Source of the DNA: Tistrella mobilis
Lineage (GTDB): Bacteria > Pseudomonadota > Alphaproteobacteria > Tistrellales > Tistrellaceae
Length of the DNA stretch: 64,000 bases
Direction of reading: 5' to 3'
Assembly (NCBI RefSeq): GCF_039634785.1
Contig: NZ_JBBIAB010000011.1
Location: 62,001-126,000 of the forward strand
Below are positions 8,557 through 20,069 of this stretch, in pieces; the stretch's first letter is position 1; each line of letters starts with the position of its first letter. The position numbers and the translations under genes were made by a program. The notes below the pieces were generated by a model, which made no database searches, had not been told where the DNA came from, and worked only from the letters and a program-made list of their open reading frames with translations.

Positions 8557-8747
8557 GGCGGTTCGGGATGCGGATCGCCGAGGCCATAGGCCTGGCGCTC
8601 GGCGGCCGGAATCCGGCCGGGACGGTCGCTCCGCACCAGGCGGTCGATGTGCCGGACAAGGGAGATCAGGGCCGCAGACAGCGGTGCCACCGACGGAAAG
8701 ACGGCGCGCCGCCGGTCCATGCAGGGGGCCGACGGGGAGGGGGACAT
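8535..8747 (-). CDS. Small hypothetical protein (70 aa)
   Basis: I do not recognise this protein with certainty. It has a mildly hydrophobic stretch (VFPSVAPLSAALISLVRHIDRLV) followed by a basic, Pro-rich tail ending PRPLWPF. Length, layout and aromatic end are loosely like small DUF1127-type proteins, but the diagnostic core motif is missing. Translation is supported by a strong ribosome binding site, GGAG at 7-nt spacing before the ATG at 8747. It is followed on the same strand by the isochorismatase-like gene, and faces a LysR-type regulator across 157 bp, so the three may form one regulated unit. Its 3' end is embedded in 21-bp repeats. Confidence 0.6.
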   Translation of the reverse strand: MSPSPSAPCMDRRRAVFPSVAPLSAALISLVRHIDRLVRSDRPGRIPAAERQAYGLGDPHPEPPRPLWPF

Positions 8748-8904
8748 GGTTCGTCTCCGGAGTTCATGATACGGTCCTGAGACTACGGCGAGCCGGCCCC
8801 GGCCGCGACGGAGCCTTTCTCGCCCATAGCCTCAATCAGGCTGAGCCTGGGTCGGGCAGGATCCCGGACCCGACGGCTCGCCCTCCAGGACGGGATCCAC
8901 CTGC

Positions 8905-9855
8905 GTGAGTCAGCCGCCGCTTCGCCGTCGCCGGTTGCCGCCTTTGCTGGCGCTGCGTCATTTCGAGGCCGCCGCCCGCCTCGGCGGTTTTTCCCGCGCG
9001 GCCGAAGAGCTGGGCGTGACGGCGGCGGCCGTCAGCCAGCAGGTCCGCCAGCTTGAAGACTGGCTGGGCCGGCCGCTCTTCGCCCGCCATACGCGCGGGG
9101 TGGAGATGACCGAATATGCCCGCCGCCTGCAGCCGGCGCTGACCGACCAGTTCGACCAGCTGGAAGCCGAGATCCGGCGGGTGCAGGAGGTGACCTCCGA
9201 ATTCGGCCTGACCGTCTCGACGCTGGCGAGCTTTGCCGGCCGCTGGCTGCTGCCGCGGATGGAGCGGCTGACCGCGGCGCTCGGCGGCCGCCAGGTCAGC
9301 CTGCTTGCCGCCTCGACGCTGGCCGATTTCAACCGCGACGGCGTCGATGTCGCGGTCCGCTATGGCGGTGGCCGCTATCCGGGGCTGGTGGCGCATCGGA
9401 TCCTGCCCGGGCGGATGGTGGTGGTCTGCGCGCCGGCGATGGCCGCGCGGCTGCGCAGCCCGGCGGATCTGGCCGACGTTACCCTGCTGCACGACGAGAT
9501 CGACCCGGCCGGCAGTTTCGTCGATCCGGGCTGGACCGATTTCCTGCGCCATCATGGGCTGTCGGGCGTCGATGGCGGCCGGGGGCCGCGCTATGGCCTC
9601 ACCTTTCTGTGCCTGGACGCGGCGGCGGCGGGCATGGGGGCGGCCATCGTGCCGCTGGGGCTGGCGGTCGATGCGCTGGTGACCGGCGCGCTGGTCCGGC
9701 CCTTCGCCGAAAGCCTGGACGTCCCCCATGACTATTGGGTGGTCTATCCCGAAGACCGCGAGGGCGCGCGGCCGATCCGCGATTTCCTGACCTGGATTCA
9801 GGCGGAAGCAGAATGCCAGTTGAAGGCCCTGCCACCGCCGCGGGGCGGCGGTTGA
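8905..9855 (+). CDS. LysR-family transcriptional regulator (GcvA-like)
   Basis: The 316-aa regulator has an N-terminal winged helix (PPLLALRHFEAAARLGGFSRAAEELGVTAAAVSQQVRQLEDWLGRPLFARHTRG, ~12-65), the standard LysR DNA-binding domain. The periplasmic-binding-like co-inducer domain (~95-300) includes EFGLTVSTLASFAGRWLLPRM, typical of the GcvA/amino-acid group. The start is GTG 8905, with only a weak upstream Shine-Dalgarno sequence. It is transcribed away from the small gene and cysteine-hydrolase gene, the usual arrangement for a LysR regulator and its targets. The inducer is not predictable. Confidence 0.93.
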   Translation: MSQPPLRRRRLPPLLALRHFEAAARLGGFSRAAEELGVTAAAVSQQVRQLEDWLGRPLFARHTRGVEMTEYARRLQPALTDQFDQLEAEIRRVQEVTSEFGLTVSTLASFAGRWLLPRMERLTAALGGRQVSLLAASTLADFNRDGVDVAVRYGGGRYPGLVAHRILPGRMVVVCAPAMAARLRSPADLADVTLLHDEIDPAGSFVDPGWTDFLRHHGLSGVDGGRGPRYGLTFLCLDAAAAGMGAAIVPLGLAVDALVTGALVRPFAESLDVPHDYWVVYPEDREGARPIRDFLTWIQAEAECQLKALPPPRGGG

Positions 9856-9954
9856 GGCGCAGCCGGGCCTTGCCGCCGGCATCGCCCGGCGCTATGTCAG
9901 GGCCGCCCCCGGTCTCCGGGAGCTTCGCCCGTTCAGCCAGGATGTCCGCCGCCC

Positions 9955-11130
9955 ATGCCCCCAGGCCGCCCGCCCAAGACCCGGATCGCTGCCGGTCCTG
10001 CCGTGCCGCCGATCGATCCCGCGCGCCGCGACCGGCTGCGCATGCGGCTGCTGCACTGGTACGACCACAACCGCCGGGTGCTGCCCTGGCGGGCGGTGCC
10101 GGGCGAGACCGCCGATCCTTACGCCGTCTGGCTGTCCGAGATCATGCTTCAGCAGACCACGGTGGCCGCGGCCGGGCCCTATTTCCGCGCCTTCCTGGAC
10201 CGCTGGCCGCGGGTGACCGATCTGGCCGCCGCCCCCCGGGAAGAGGTGCTGGCGCGCTGGGCGGGGCTTGGCTATTACGCCCGCGCCCGCAATCTGCATG
10301 CCTGCGCCCAGGCGGTGGCGGACCATCACGGCGGCCGCTTCCCCGATACCGAGGCGGGGCTGCTGGATCTGCCCGGCGTCGGCCCCTATACCGCGGCGGC
10401 GGTGGCGGCGATCGCCTTCGACCGGCCGACCGTGCCGGTGGACGGCAATGTCGAGCGGGTGACCGCGCGGCTTTATGCCGTCACCACCCCCCTGCCCGAT
10501 GCCAAGCCGGAACTGCGCGCCCGCGCCGCCCAGTTCGCCCATGACTACCGGCCGGGCGATTTCGCCCAGGCGATGATGGATCTGGGCGCCACGCTCTGCA
10601 CCCCGCGCCGGCCCGCCTGCCATCGCTGCCCCTGGACCGGCGAATGCGCCGCCGAGGCGCGGGAGATCGCCGACGACCTGCCCGCCCGCCTGCCGAAGGG
10701 GGAGCGGCCGGTGCGCCATGCCGTGGCTTTCGTGGCCCTGGCCCCGGGGGATGCGCTGCGCATCCGCACCCGCCCCGAAGGCGGGTTGCTTGGGGCCATG
10801 ACCGAGGTGCCGGCCACCCCCTGGAGGGAGGGCGACCCCTGGGACGAGGCCGAGGCCCTGACCCATGCCCCGCTCGGCCCCACCGGCTGGCGGATGCTGC
10901 CGGGCACGGTGGTTCATGTCTTCACCCATTTCCGGCTGGAGGCGCGGGTGATGCTGCGCCGGATGACCAGGGCCGAAGCCGCGGCCCTGGATGCGGCCGA
11001 GGCGGGGGAGGCGGGCGATCCGCGCTGGTGCAAGCCCGAACATCTGGGCGTCGCCGGCCTGCCGAGCGTGATGGCCAAGCTGGTCGAACATGCCGGTGTC
11101 GGCAACCGCCAGCAGGGGCTGCCCTTCTGA
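9955..11130 (+). CDS. mutY: Adenine DNA glycosylase MutY
   Basis: MutY (391 aa) removes adenine mispaired with 8-oxoguanine in base excision repair. The catalytic Glu lies in WLSEIMLQQTTV (~E62). The helix-hairpin-helix LPGVGPYTAAAVAAIAFDR is followed by VPVDGNVERV with the transition-state Asp. The 4Fe-4S loop CTPRRPACHRCPWTGEC has the expected C-x6-C-x2-C-x5-C spacing. The C-terminal NUDIX-like 8-oxoG recognition domain follows (RHAVAFVALAPGD... HVFTHFRLEARV). The start is ATG 9955, after an N-terminal basic Pro-rich stretch. In many alphaproteobacteria mutY lies next to the DUF721/DsbA/smc genes. Here two small transcription units and an orientation change separate them. Confidence 0.96.
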   Translation: MPPGRPPKTRIAAGPAVPPIDPARRDRLRMRLLHWYDHNRRVLPWRAVPGETADPYAVWLSEIMLQQTTVAAAGPYFRAFLDRWPRVTDLAAAPREEVLARWAGLGYYARARNLHACAQAVADHHGGRFPDTEAGLLDLPGVGPYTAAAVAAIAFDRPTVPVDGNVERVTARLYAVTTPLPDAKPELRARAAQFAHDYRPGDFAQAMMDLGATLCTPRRPACHRCPWTGECAAEAREIADDLPARLPKGERPVRHAVAFVALAPGDALRIRTRPEGGLLGAMTEVPATPWREGDPWDEAEALTHAPLGPTGWRMLPGTVVHVFTHFRLEARVMLRRMTRAEAAALDAAEAGEAGDPRWCKPEHLGVAGLPSVMAKLVEHAGVGNRQQGLPF

Positions 11131-11274
11131 CCCCGGCCGGTGGATCAGGGGGGCTGCGGCAAACGGAACCCTTGATCCGCCGGGCCCGGCGCACCCAGAC
11201 TGGTGCAGGCGGCGGTGACGGCCATCTGGCCCGGTCACCGCCCGCCGCAGCGCGACAGCAGGGGATGCCAGGAC

Positions 11275-12666
11275 ATGCCGATCAGCCGACAGACCGACCG
11301 TCTCGACAATGCCGTGACCACCGGCCGGTCGGGCACCATCGACGGCATCGACGCTTTCATCGGCGGTTTCCTGGGCTACAGGACCGAGGCGGTCGACCTG
11401 CTGCCGGCGGCGGATGCCGATCATGATTCGGCCCTGGCCCAGGCCTATGCGGCAGCCCTGCACATGTTCGCCGAGACCCCCGATGCGGTCGCCAATGCCA
11501 CGCCCTATCTGGCCCGTGCCGAGGCGGCGGCCGGCGATGCCACCCCGCGCGAGCGGCTGACGGTAGAGGCGGTGGGCGCCTGGGTCCGGGGCGACATGCC
11601 GCGGGCGATCCGGCTGCATGAAGAGACGGTCAGCCGCTTTCCGCGCGATCTGGTCGCGGCCAAGCTCGGCCAGTATCACGCCTTCAATCTGGGCGACAGC
11701 CCGACCATGCTCCGCATCGTCGACCATGCCGTGCCCCATGCGCCCGAGGTGGCGGAGCTGCACGGCATGCGCGCCTTCGCGCTGGAACAGTGCCATCTGA
11801 TCGACGAGGCGGAGGCGGAAGCGCGCGAGGCGATCCGGCTGCGCCGCGACGAGCCCTGGGCCCATCACGCCATCGCCCATGTCTGCCTCAGCCGCGGCCG
11901 CACCGATGACGGGCTCGCCTTCATGCAGGAGATGAGCGAGACCTGGGTCGGGCTCAACTCGTTCATGTCGACCCATAACTGGTGGCATCTCTGCCTGTTC
12001 CTGCTGGACCGCGACCGGGTGGACGAGATTTTCGCGATCTATGACGGCCGGGTCTGGGGGGTGTGGAAGGAATATTCCCAGGACCAGATCAATGCGGTCT
12101 CATTGCTGATGCGGCTGGAACTGGCCGGCATCGATGTCGGCGACCGCTGGGCCGATCTCGGCACCTATCTGGCGCTGCGCACCGGCGACCATGTCCAGCC
12201 CTTCCTGGACCTGCAATATCTCTACGGTCTGGCCCGCGCCGGGTTGACCGGGAAGGCCGATGCCCTGCGGCTGGCGATCCATGCCCATGCCCGCGCCGTG
12301 CCGCCCTTCCTGGTGCCGGCCTGGGCCGAGGTGGCGGTTCCGGCCGCCGACGGCCTGCTCGCCCATGCGAAGGGCGAATGGCAGGCGGCGATCCGCGGCC
12401 TGGGCCAGGCCCTGCCGCGGATGACCGAGATCGGCGGCAGCCATGCCCAGCGCGACCTGTTCGAACAGGTCTATCTGGATGCCCTGATCCGGGCCGACCG
12501 GCTGGTGCCGGCCCAGCAGATGCTGGAACTGCGCCGTGCCGCCACGCCCGAAGTGCCGGCGACCCTGCGGGCCCTGTCGAACGTGTATGGCAGGCTTGGT
12601 CTGGATGCCCGGGCCCAGGCGCTGCTGACCCATGCCGACGCGCTGACCCGCCGCTATCGCGGCTGA
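11275..12666 (+). CDS. TPR protein of the TTC38 type
   Basis: This 463-aa all-helical protein has tetratricopeptide-like repeats, for example LTVEAVGAWVRGDMPRAIRLHEETVSRFPRDLVAAKLGQYHAFNLGD and AHHAIAHVCLSRGRTDDGLAFMQEM. The central STHNWWHLCLFLLDRDRVDEIFAIYDGRVWG is characteristic of the TTC38 family, found in bacteria and animals without a firmly established function. The start ATG 11275 directly follows an AGGAC sequence. Codons upstream in the same frame lack family similarity. The gene converges on ccrM, with 3 bp between stops. No signal peptide is visible, so it is probably cytoplasmic. Confidence 0.85.
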   Translation: MPISRQTDRLDNAVTTGRSGTIDGIDAFIGGFLGYRTEAVDLLPAADADHDSALAQAYAAALHMFAETPDAVANATPYLARAEAAAGDATPRERLTVEAVGAWVRGDMPRAIRLHEETVSRFPRDLVAAKLGQYHAFNLGDSPTMLRIVDHAVPHAPEVAELHGMRAFALEQCHLIDEAEAEAREAIRLRRDEPWAHHAIAHVCLSRGRTDDGLAFMQEMSETWVGLNSFMSTHNWWHLCLFLLDRDRVDEIFAIYDGRVWGVWKEYSQDQINAVSLLMRLELAGIDVGDRWADLGTYLALRTGDHVQPFLDLQYLYGLARAGLTGKADALRLAIHAHARAVPPFLVPAWAEVAVPAADGLLAHAKGEWQAAIRGLGQALPRMTEIGGSHAQRDLFEQVYLDALIRADRLVPAQQMLELRRAATPEVPATLRALSNVYGRLGLDARAQALLTHADALTRRYRG

Positions 12667-12669
12667 CGC

Positions 12670-14690
<2,021 letters not shown>

Positions 14691-14702
14691 CGGCTCTGCC
14701 GA

Positions 14703-15107
14703 TCAGAGATGGGCATAGCGGGCGCGGACGCCGCGCTCGATCGCAGCCGCGATCAGGCGGTCGATGTTCAGATGATGGCGCAGGATTTCGAGCAGGCGCA
14801 TCACCTCCTGGCTGACCGAGCCGTTGGCGGCGGCCACTTCGCAGGCCAGCGCATAGGCGGTCTCGCGCAGCTTCGCCGGCAGGTCGGCGGCCAGATGGTC
14901 GAGCACGGCATCCAGCCCGTCCTCGTTCTGGAGCATGCCGACGCAATCCGATGCGATGGCGGGCAGCGTGGTCGCGTCGAAATCGCGGAACACGGGCAGG
15001 CCCTGCACCGTGTCGCCGATCGCCTTCATCTCGAAATCGGTCATCTCGCGATCGGCGGCGGAGATCAGAACCATGGTGTGGATCAATGCGGAGTGATGAG
15101 CAGCCAT
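14703..15107 (-). CDS. TerB-like protein
   Basis: This 134-aa all-helical protein resembles the TerB/tellurite-resistance fold: MVLISAADREMTDFEMKAIGDTVQGLPVF carries the typical acidic helix 'AADGxxxxxE' pattern, and a second helical pair (LRETAYALACEVAAANGSVSQEVMRLLEIL) repeats the acidic motif. Such single-domain proteins are common and not by themselves evidence of tellurite resistance. It lies 49 bp after dinG and 12 bp before rnhB on the same strand, so it is probably co-transcribed with nucleic-acid genes. No tellurite operon partners are nearby. Function unknown. Confidence 0.75.
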   Translation of the reverse strand: MAAHHSALIHTMVLISAADREMTDFEMKAIGDTVQGLPVFRDFDATTLPAIASDCVGMLQNEDGLDAVLDHLAADLPAKLRETAYALACEVAAANGSVSQEVMRLLEILRHHLNIDRLIAAAIERGVRARYAHL

Positions 15108-15156
15108 TTACCGTCAACCGTCGAGGGGCGGGAGATGCGATGAGGAGGTGGTGTCG

Positions 15157-18126
15157 TCAGCCGGAGATGTCGTCCGGGCGCCGGTTGTCCTGTTGCCGGT
15201 CCCCCGGTTTCCGGGCGCCCGGCACCGCCGGTCCCCGATTGTTACCGGAAGCCTCGGGCAGGGGCAAGCCGGCCCCGTCCCGCCGGTCCCGATCCTGGCC
15301 GGCTTGCGGGTGCAGAAAGGCACGGGTGCGACGGATTGCCTCGGCGATGCCGACCCGTTCCACCGTCACGCCTTCGGGGAAGGCGGTGGTCAGCCTTGTG
15401 GGCAGGGCACCGTCCAGCAGCACGAAGACGCCGCGATCCTCCCGCGCCCGGATCAGCCGGCCGAAGGCCTGGCGCAGCCGCAGCCGGACGATGGCGTCGT
15501 CGTAATGGCTGCCGCCGAAGGCGAGCCGCCGGGCCCGGTGCAGAATGTCGGGCCGCGGCCAGGGCACCCGGTCGGCGACCAGCAGGCGCAGCGACCGCCC
15601 GGGCACGTCGACGCCGTCGCGTACCGCATCTGTGCCCAGCAGGCAGCTTTCTTCCTCGGCGCGGAAGATGTCGACCAGGGTGGCGGTGTCCAGCGGATCG
15701 ACATGCTGGGCGTAAAGGGACACCCCCGCCTCTTCCAGCGCCGCCGCGATCCGGTCGTGCACCACGCGCAGGCGGCGCACGGCGGTGAACAGGCCGAGCG
15801 CGCCGCCCTCTGCCGCCAGGAACAGTTCGCGATAGGCGGCCGAGATCTGGTCGGCCGAGGACCGGCGCAGATCGGTCACCACCAGGGCCAGCGCCGAGGC
15901 GCCGTAATCGAAGGGCGAGGGCAGGCTCAGCGTCTGCGGCGTGCCGGGAATGTGGCGGGCGCCCGATCGGGTGAAGGCCGTCCGCCAGTCCAGACCGTCG
16001 CGGGTTTCTGCCGTCGCTGGCGGGTCGCCGTCGCCGTCGCCCTCGGGCGCCGTCGCTTTGGCCCGGGCGGGCAGCCGTCCGCCGGTCAGGGTGGCGGATG
16101 TCACCAGCAGGCCGCGGGCGCGCTCGCCGAACACCCGCGCAAAGGGCAGCATCGGGTCGATCCAGCGCCGCTTCAGCGCCACATCGACATCGCGGCCGAA
16201 GGCGCGGTCGATGGCCAGCCAGTCGACATGATGGGCGGGCGGGCCCTCTTCCACCGCGCCCAGCATCTCGCGCCAGGATTTGACCAGCCCCGCGGCGCGG
16301 CGGCTGATCGCCCGGGCGGTGGCATCGATCCGCGCCCGGTCCCCCGGCTCCAGCGTGTCGGCCTCTTCGTCCAGCATGCCGGCCAGCGCTTCCGACAGCC
16401 GGCCGAGCGGCACTTCCAGCAGGCGGAGTGCGGCTTCAAGCTCTGTGGCTGCCACGATGAAATCGGGGGCCGGCGGGGCGACCGGCGCCTCCAGCCCATA
16501 GGGCGCATCGGCATCGCCCGCGGCACGGGCAAGCACGGTGCCGCGGGCGCGGGCCAGGAACACCTCGAACGGCCCCTCGGGCAGGCCGTCTTCCAGCCGC
16601 TGGCGCCAGCCCTCGGCCGGCAGGGCGCGGGCGGCGCGAATCGCCTCGGCCAGCGCCTCTTCCGCAGCCGGGCGGCCGGCGACCAGATCGCCCACCCGGT
16701 CGCGCAGGCCACGGGCGCGGCTGCGGCGCTGGGTCTCGCGGCCGGCGATCCAGCGGCGCAGTTCCTCGCCCTCGCGCCCCGACAGGTCGACGGCGAAGGC
16801 GGCATCGGCCGCGTCGAACAGGTGATGGCCCTCGTCGAAGACGAAGCGATCGGGGCCGTATTGATCATCGCCGCCGGTCGCCGCCTGAACCATCACCAGG
16901 GCATGATTGGCAACCACGATCCGCGCCCGGCGCGAGCGGCGCTGTGCGCGTTCGATGAAGCAGCGGCGATAGTGCTCGCAGGCCGAATAGATGCACTCGC
17001 CCCGATGATCGGTGAGGTCCAGCGTCGCCCGCCGGCCGACCAGTTCCGACAACCAGCCCGGGAAGTCGCCGCCATAAAGCGCACCGTCGCGGGTGGCGCC
17101 GATCCAGCGGGCGGTCAGCACCAGCCCCGCCCGGTCGGGGCCGGTATCGGTGCGGCGCATGGCCTCCTGATAGTTCAGCAGGCAAAGATAGTTCTCGCGG
17201 CCCTTGCGCACCACCACGCGCCGCGCCTTCTCGTCCGGATCGGGATAGAGCCGGTCGAGTTCGTCGTCGATCTGCTTCTGCAGGTTCTTGGTATAGGTGC
17301 TGATCCAGACCGTGCCGCCGTTCTTCTCGGCCCAGAGGCTGGAGGGGGCGATATAGCCGAGCGTCTTGCCGGTGCCGGTGCCGGCTTCGGCCAGCACCAG
17401 GGCCGGGCCCTGGCCTTCATGGCGGGCGGCGAAGGCCAGGCTGGCATGCATGGCATAGCGGCGCTGTTCCGGGCGCGGCTCGGCGCCGGCACCGGTCAGC
17501 CGCTCCAGCCGCTGCACTGCCTCTTCGGGCAGCACGCCCAGCTGGGTGGGGCGGCCTTCGGGCGGCTGTTCCTGCCATTCGGGCAGCCGCCCCCAGACCT
17601 TCAGCCCCCAGCTGTCGGCGGGCGGCACCGCGCCCGAGGCCTGGATCAGCGGCCGGGCCCAGATCCAGCCGGCCTGCGCCGCCTCGTGCAGCAGGGCGGC
17701 GGGTTCGGGCAGGCGCAGCTTGATCGAGGCGACCTTGAGCAGCCGGCGGGCGATGGCGCGGATGCAGGCGATCTCGTCCGCGGGATCGGCGCCGGGCAGC
17801 TCCACGTCCAGCGCCGCGGCAAGGCCGCGCGCGGTGGGCGGCGGGGTTTCCGCCGGGTTGATGAAGGCGAAGAGTTCCAGCAGGTCGAAGGCTTCGAGCT
17901 GGACGGGATCCAGCCCCAGCCGTCGCGCCGTCGCCGGTTTGTGGATCACCAGCGGCTGATGATTGTGCCAGGCGGTCGCCACCCGGTCGGGACGCAGTGC
18001 CCGCGAGGTCTCGCCCGGCCGCGCGCTCCAATAGCCGCGGCCGCGACGCGCCACCAGAACGGGTGCGTTCAGCGGGTCGGTGCGGGCGGGATCGAGACCC
18101 CGGAAGGCGTCGTCTTGGGCTGGCAT
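15157..18126 (-). CDS. dinG: ATP-dependent DNA helicase, DinG family
   Basis: A 989-aa superfamily 2 (XPD-like) helicase. Walker A is EAGTGTGKT at ~247-255. The iron-sulfur cluster cysteines are visible at YLCLLNYQ and in GECIYSACEHYRRCF. The DEAH-type box is FDEGHHLFDAADAAF, and the C-terminal motor has LLGTDAVRDGVDVPGRSLRLLV and QAFGRLIRAREDRGVFVLLD. The first ~180 residues (LVIHKPATARRLGLDPVQLEAFDLLELFAFINP) look like a degenerate exonuclease-type domain, as in other alphaproteobacterial DinG proteins. The enzyme unwinds forked DNA, R-loops or G-quadruplexes. The C-terminal ~35 residues are Arg/Asn-rich and disordered. First gene of the maintenance operon. Confidence 0.93.
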   Translation of the reverse strand: MPAQDDAFRGLDPARTDPLNAPVLVARRGRGYWSARPGETSRALRPDRVATAWHNHQPLVIHKPATARRLGLDPVQLEAFDLLELFAFINPAETPPPTARGLAAALDVELPGADPADEIACIRAIARRLLKVASIKLRLPEPAALLHEAAQAGWIWARPLIQASGAVPPADSWGLKVWGRLPEWQEQPPEGRPTQLGVLPEEAVQRLERLTGAGAEPRPEQRRYAMHASLAFAARHEGQGPALVLAEAGTGTGKTLGYIAPSSLWAEKNGGTVWISTYTKNLQKQIDDELDRLYPDPDEKARRVVVRKGRENYLCLLNYQEAMRRTDTGPDRAGLVLTARWIGATRDGALYGGDFPGWLSELVGRRATLDLTDHRGECIYSACEHYRRCFIERAQRRSRRARIVVANHALVMVQAATGGDDQYGPDRFVFDEGHHLFDAADAAFAVDLSGREGEELRRWIAGRETQRRSRARGLRDRVGDLVAGRPAAEEALAEAIRAARALPAEGWRQRLEDGLPEGPFEVFLARARGTVLARAAGDADAPYGLEAPVAPPAPDFIVAATELEAALRLLEVPLGRLSEALAGMLDEEADTLEPGDRARIDATARAISRRAAGLVKSWREMLGAVEEGPPAHHVDWLAIDRAFGRDVDVALKRRWIDPMLPFARVFGERARGLLVTSATLTGGRLPARAKATAPEGDGDGDPPATAETRDGLDWRTAFTRSGARHIPGTPQTLSLPSPFDYGASALALVVTDLRRSSADQISAAYRELFLAAEGGALGLFTAVRRLRVVHDRIAAALEEAGVSLYAQHVDPLDTATLVDIFRAEEESCLLGTDAVRDGVDVPGRSLRLLVADRVPWPRPDILHRARRLAFGGSHYDDAIVRLRLRQAFGRLIRAREDRGVFVLLDGALPTRLTTAFPEGVTVERVGIAEAIRRTRAFLHPQAGQDRDRRDGAGLPLPEASGNNRGPAVPGARKPGDRQQDNRRPDDISG

Positions 18127-18265
18127 CGGGGTCCGGTCGCGGGGCTCGTTCGTCAGGGGTGATGGCTGCGATCGCGCGGGCGTGCCCGTAGGTTATAGGG
18201 GTTGTTCGCGTCTTGTACCAGTTCGGCCATGCAGATGAAGCCGGCCTTGTATGAGATCGGCTCGA

Positions 18266-18294
18266 TTGACCCCCGCCGCCGCTGCGCATACCTT
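18266..18294 (+). promoter_or_regulatory. Possible promoter of lysK
   Basis: TTGACC at 18266-18271, a 17-bp spacer, then TACCTT at 18289-18294. The -35 is good and the -10 poor, but alphaproteobacterial housekeeping promoters often depend mainly on TTGAC. It lies 45 bp upstream of the chosen lysK start. Confidence 0.35.
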
Positions 18295-18339
18295 CGCCGC
18301 GTTCCCATCCATCAACCCTTCGCAGGGATGCGTCCCATC

Positions 18340-19926
18340 ATGACCGTCGATCGCCGTCTCGCGGCCGAGGCCAAGGCCTGGCCGTTCAAGGAAGCCCAGG
18401 ATCTGGCAAAGCGGCTGGACGGCAAACTGCCCGCGAAGGGCTATGTGCTGTTCGAGACCGGCTACGGCCCCTCGGGCCTGCCCCATATCGGCACCTTCGG
18501 CGAGGTGGCCCGCACCACCATGGTGCGCCGGGCCTTCGAGCAGCTGACCGGCATGCCCACGAAGCTGATCGCCTTTTCCGACGACATGGACGGGCTGCGC
18601 AAGGTTCCGGACAATATTCCGAACCAGGAACTGGTGCGCGGTGCGCTGGGCAAGCCGCTGACGGCGGTGCCGGATCCGTTTGGCACCCATGCAAGCTTCG
18701 GCGCCCACAACAATGCCCGGCTGCGCGCCTTCCTCGATGCTTTCGGCTTCGATTACGAGTTCCGCTCGGCGACCGACTGCTACCGCGCTGGCGCCTTCGA
18801 CGATGCGCTGCGCCGGGTGCTGGAGCGCTATGACGAGATCATGAAGGTCATGCTGCCGACGCTGGGCGAGGAACGGCAGAAGACCTACAGCCCGATCCTG
18901 CCGGTCAGCCCCGCGACCGGCCGGGTGCTGCAGGTGCCGATCCTGTCCTATGACGCCGCCGCCGCCACCATCGTCTTCCAGGACGAGGACGGCACGACGG
19001 TGGAGCAGCCGGTGACCGGTGGCCGGGCCAAGCTGCAGTGGAAGGCCGATTGGGCGATGCGCTGGGTGGCGCTCGACGTCGACTACGAGATGTACGGCAA
19101 GGATCTGATCCCCTCGGCCGAACTGTCGGGCAAGATTGCCCGCATCCTGGGCGGCCGCCAGCCGAACGGCTTCGCCTATGAACTGTTCCTCGATGCCGAG
19201 GGCCAGAAGATCTCGAAGTCGAAGGGCAACGGGCTCAGCATCGAAGACTGGCTGCGCTATGGCTCGCCCGAAAGCCTGTCGCTGTTCATGTTCCAGCAGC
19301 CCAAGCGCGCCAAGCGGCTGTATTTCGATGTGATCCCGCGGGCGGTGGACGATTATTACGCCCATCTCCGCGGCTTCCACGCCGCGGACGAGCCGGCGAA
19401 GACGCTGGAGAACCCGGCCTGGCACATCCATGGCGGCAACCCGCCGGCAGGCGAGCCGCCGGTCGGCTTCTCGATGCTGCTCAACCTGGCCAGCGCCTGC
19501 AATGCCGAGGACAAGTCGGTGCTGTGGGGCTTCATCACCCGCTACGCCCCCGAGGCGACGCCCGAAACCCAGCCCGATCTGGACCGGCTGGTCGGCTATG
19601 CGGTGAATTATTACCAGGATTTCGTGAAGCCGCAGAAGCGCTACAAGCTGCCGGACGCGGCCGAGCGCGCGGCGATCGAGGCCCTGGCGGCAAGGCTCGG
19701 CGACCTGCCGGCCGACGCCACCGCCGAGGCGATCCAGGACGAGGTCTACGAGGTGGGCAAGGCCCATGGCTTCGAGAACCTGCGCGCCTGGTTCAAGCTG
19801 CTCTACGAAGTGCTGCTCGGCCAGGAACAGGGCCCGCGCATGGGCTCGTTCATCCAGCTCTACGGCCGGCCCGAGACCATCCGCCTGATCGAGGACGCCC
19901 TGGCCGGCAAATTCGCCACCGCCTGA
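18340..19926 (+). CDS. lysK: Lysyl-tRNA synthetase, class I
   Basis: This archaeal-type class I LysRS (528 aa) charges tRNA-Lys. The HIGH motif is PHIGTF at ~48-53 and the KMSKS motif is KISKSKGNG at ~289-297. The family-typical [26 protein letters not shown] and [22 protein letters not shown] are also present. Class I LysK occurs in several alphaproteobacteria in place of class II LysS. ATG 18340 (MTVDRR) is preferred, with 12 bp upstream (ATG 18328) as alternative. It is a single-gene unit divergent from dinG and followed by a strong terminator. Confidence 0.95.
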   Translation: MTVDRRLAAEAKAWPFKEAQDLAKRLDGKLPAKGYVLFETGYGPSGLPHIGTFGEVARTTMVRRAFEQLTGMPTKLIAFSDDMDGLRKVPDNIPNQELVRGALGKPLTAVPDPFGTHASFGAHNNARLRAFLDAFGFDYEFRSATDCYRAGAFDDALRRVLERYDEIMKVMLPTLGEERQKTYSPILPVSPATGRVLQVPILSYDAAAATIVFQDEDGTTVEQPVTGGRAKLQWKADWAMRWVALDVDYEMYGKDLIPSAELSGKIARILGGRQPNGFAYELFLDAEGQKISKSKGNGLSIEDWLRYGSPESLSLFMFQQPKRAKRLYFDVIPRAVDDYYAHLRGFHAADEPAKTLENPAWHIHGGNPPAGEPPVGFSMLLNLASACNAEDKSVLWGFITRYAPEATPETQPDLDRLVGYAVNYYQDFVKPQKRYKLPDAAERAAIEALAARLGDLPADATAEAIQDEVYEVGKAHGFENLRAWFKLLYEVLLGQEQGPRMGSFIQLYGRPETIRLIEDALAGKFATA

Positions 19927-19953
19927 CCGCGGGGGCGGAGATCCGCCAGCGAC

Positions 19954-19987
19954 GGGCCGGACGGGGTGACCTGTCCGGCCCTTCTTC
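19954..19987 (+). terminator. Rho-independent terminator of lysK
   Basis: A perfect 9-bp stem, GGGCCGGAC (19954-19962) pairing with GTCCGGCCC (19973-19981) across a 10-nt loop, followed by TTCTTC. It starts 27 bp after the lysK stop. Confidence 0.85.
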
Positions 19988-20027
19988 GTCAACACCTTGA
20001 CGGCTGCGGCTTCAGCGTCTTGGTGAG

Positions 20028-20063
20028 CGGCGTATTGACGATGTAGATACGCCGAGCCATATT
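20028..20063 (+). promoter_or_regulatory. Promoter and inverted-repeat operator of the toxin-antitoxin pair
   Basis: The -35 TTGACG (20035-20040) and -10 CATATT (20058-20063) are separated by exactly 17 bp. A perfect 8-bp inverted repeat, CGGCGTAT (20028-20035) and ATACGCCG (20047-20054) with 11 bp between, overlaps the -35 and spacer. This is where autorepression by the antitoxin would be expected. The predicted start of transcription falls at or near the ATG at 20070, so the mRNA may be leaderless. Confidence 0.65.
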
Positions 20064-20069
20064 CGGATC

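Noticed and set aside
14703..15107. Tellurite resistance operon
   Set aside because: Only a single TerB-fold protein is present, with none of the other ter genes nearby.
15148..18162. A ~1000-codon open frame on the plus strand opposite dinG
   Set aside because: The dinG strand has all helicase and Fe-S motifs. The opposite frame has low-complexity composition only.
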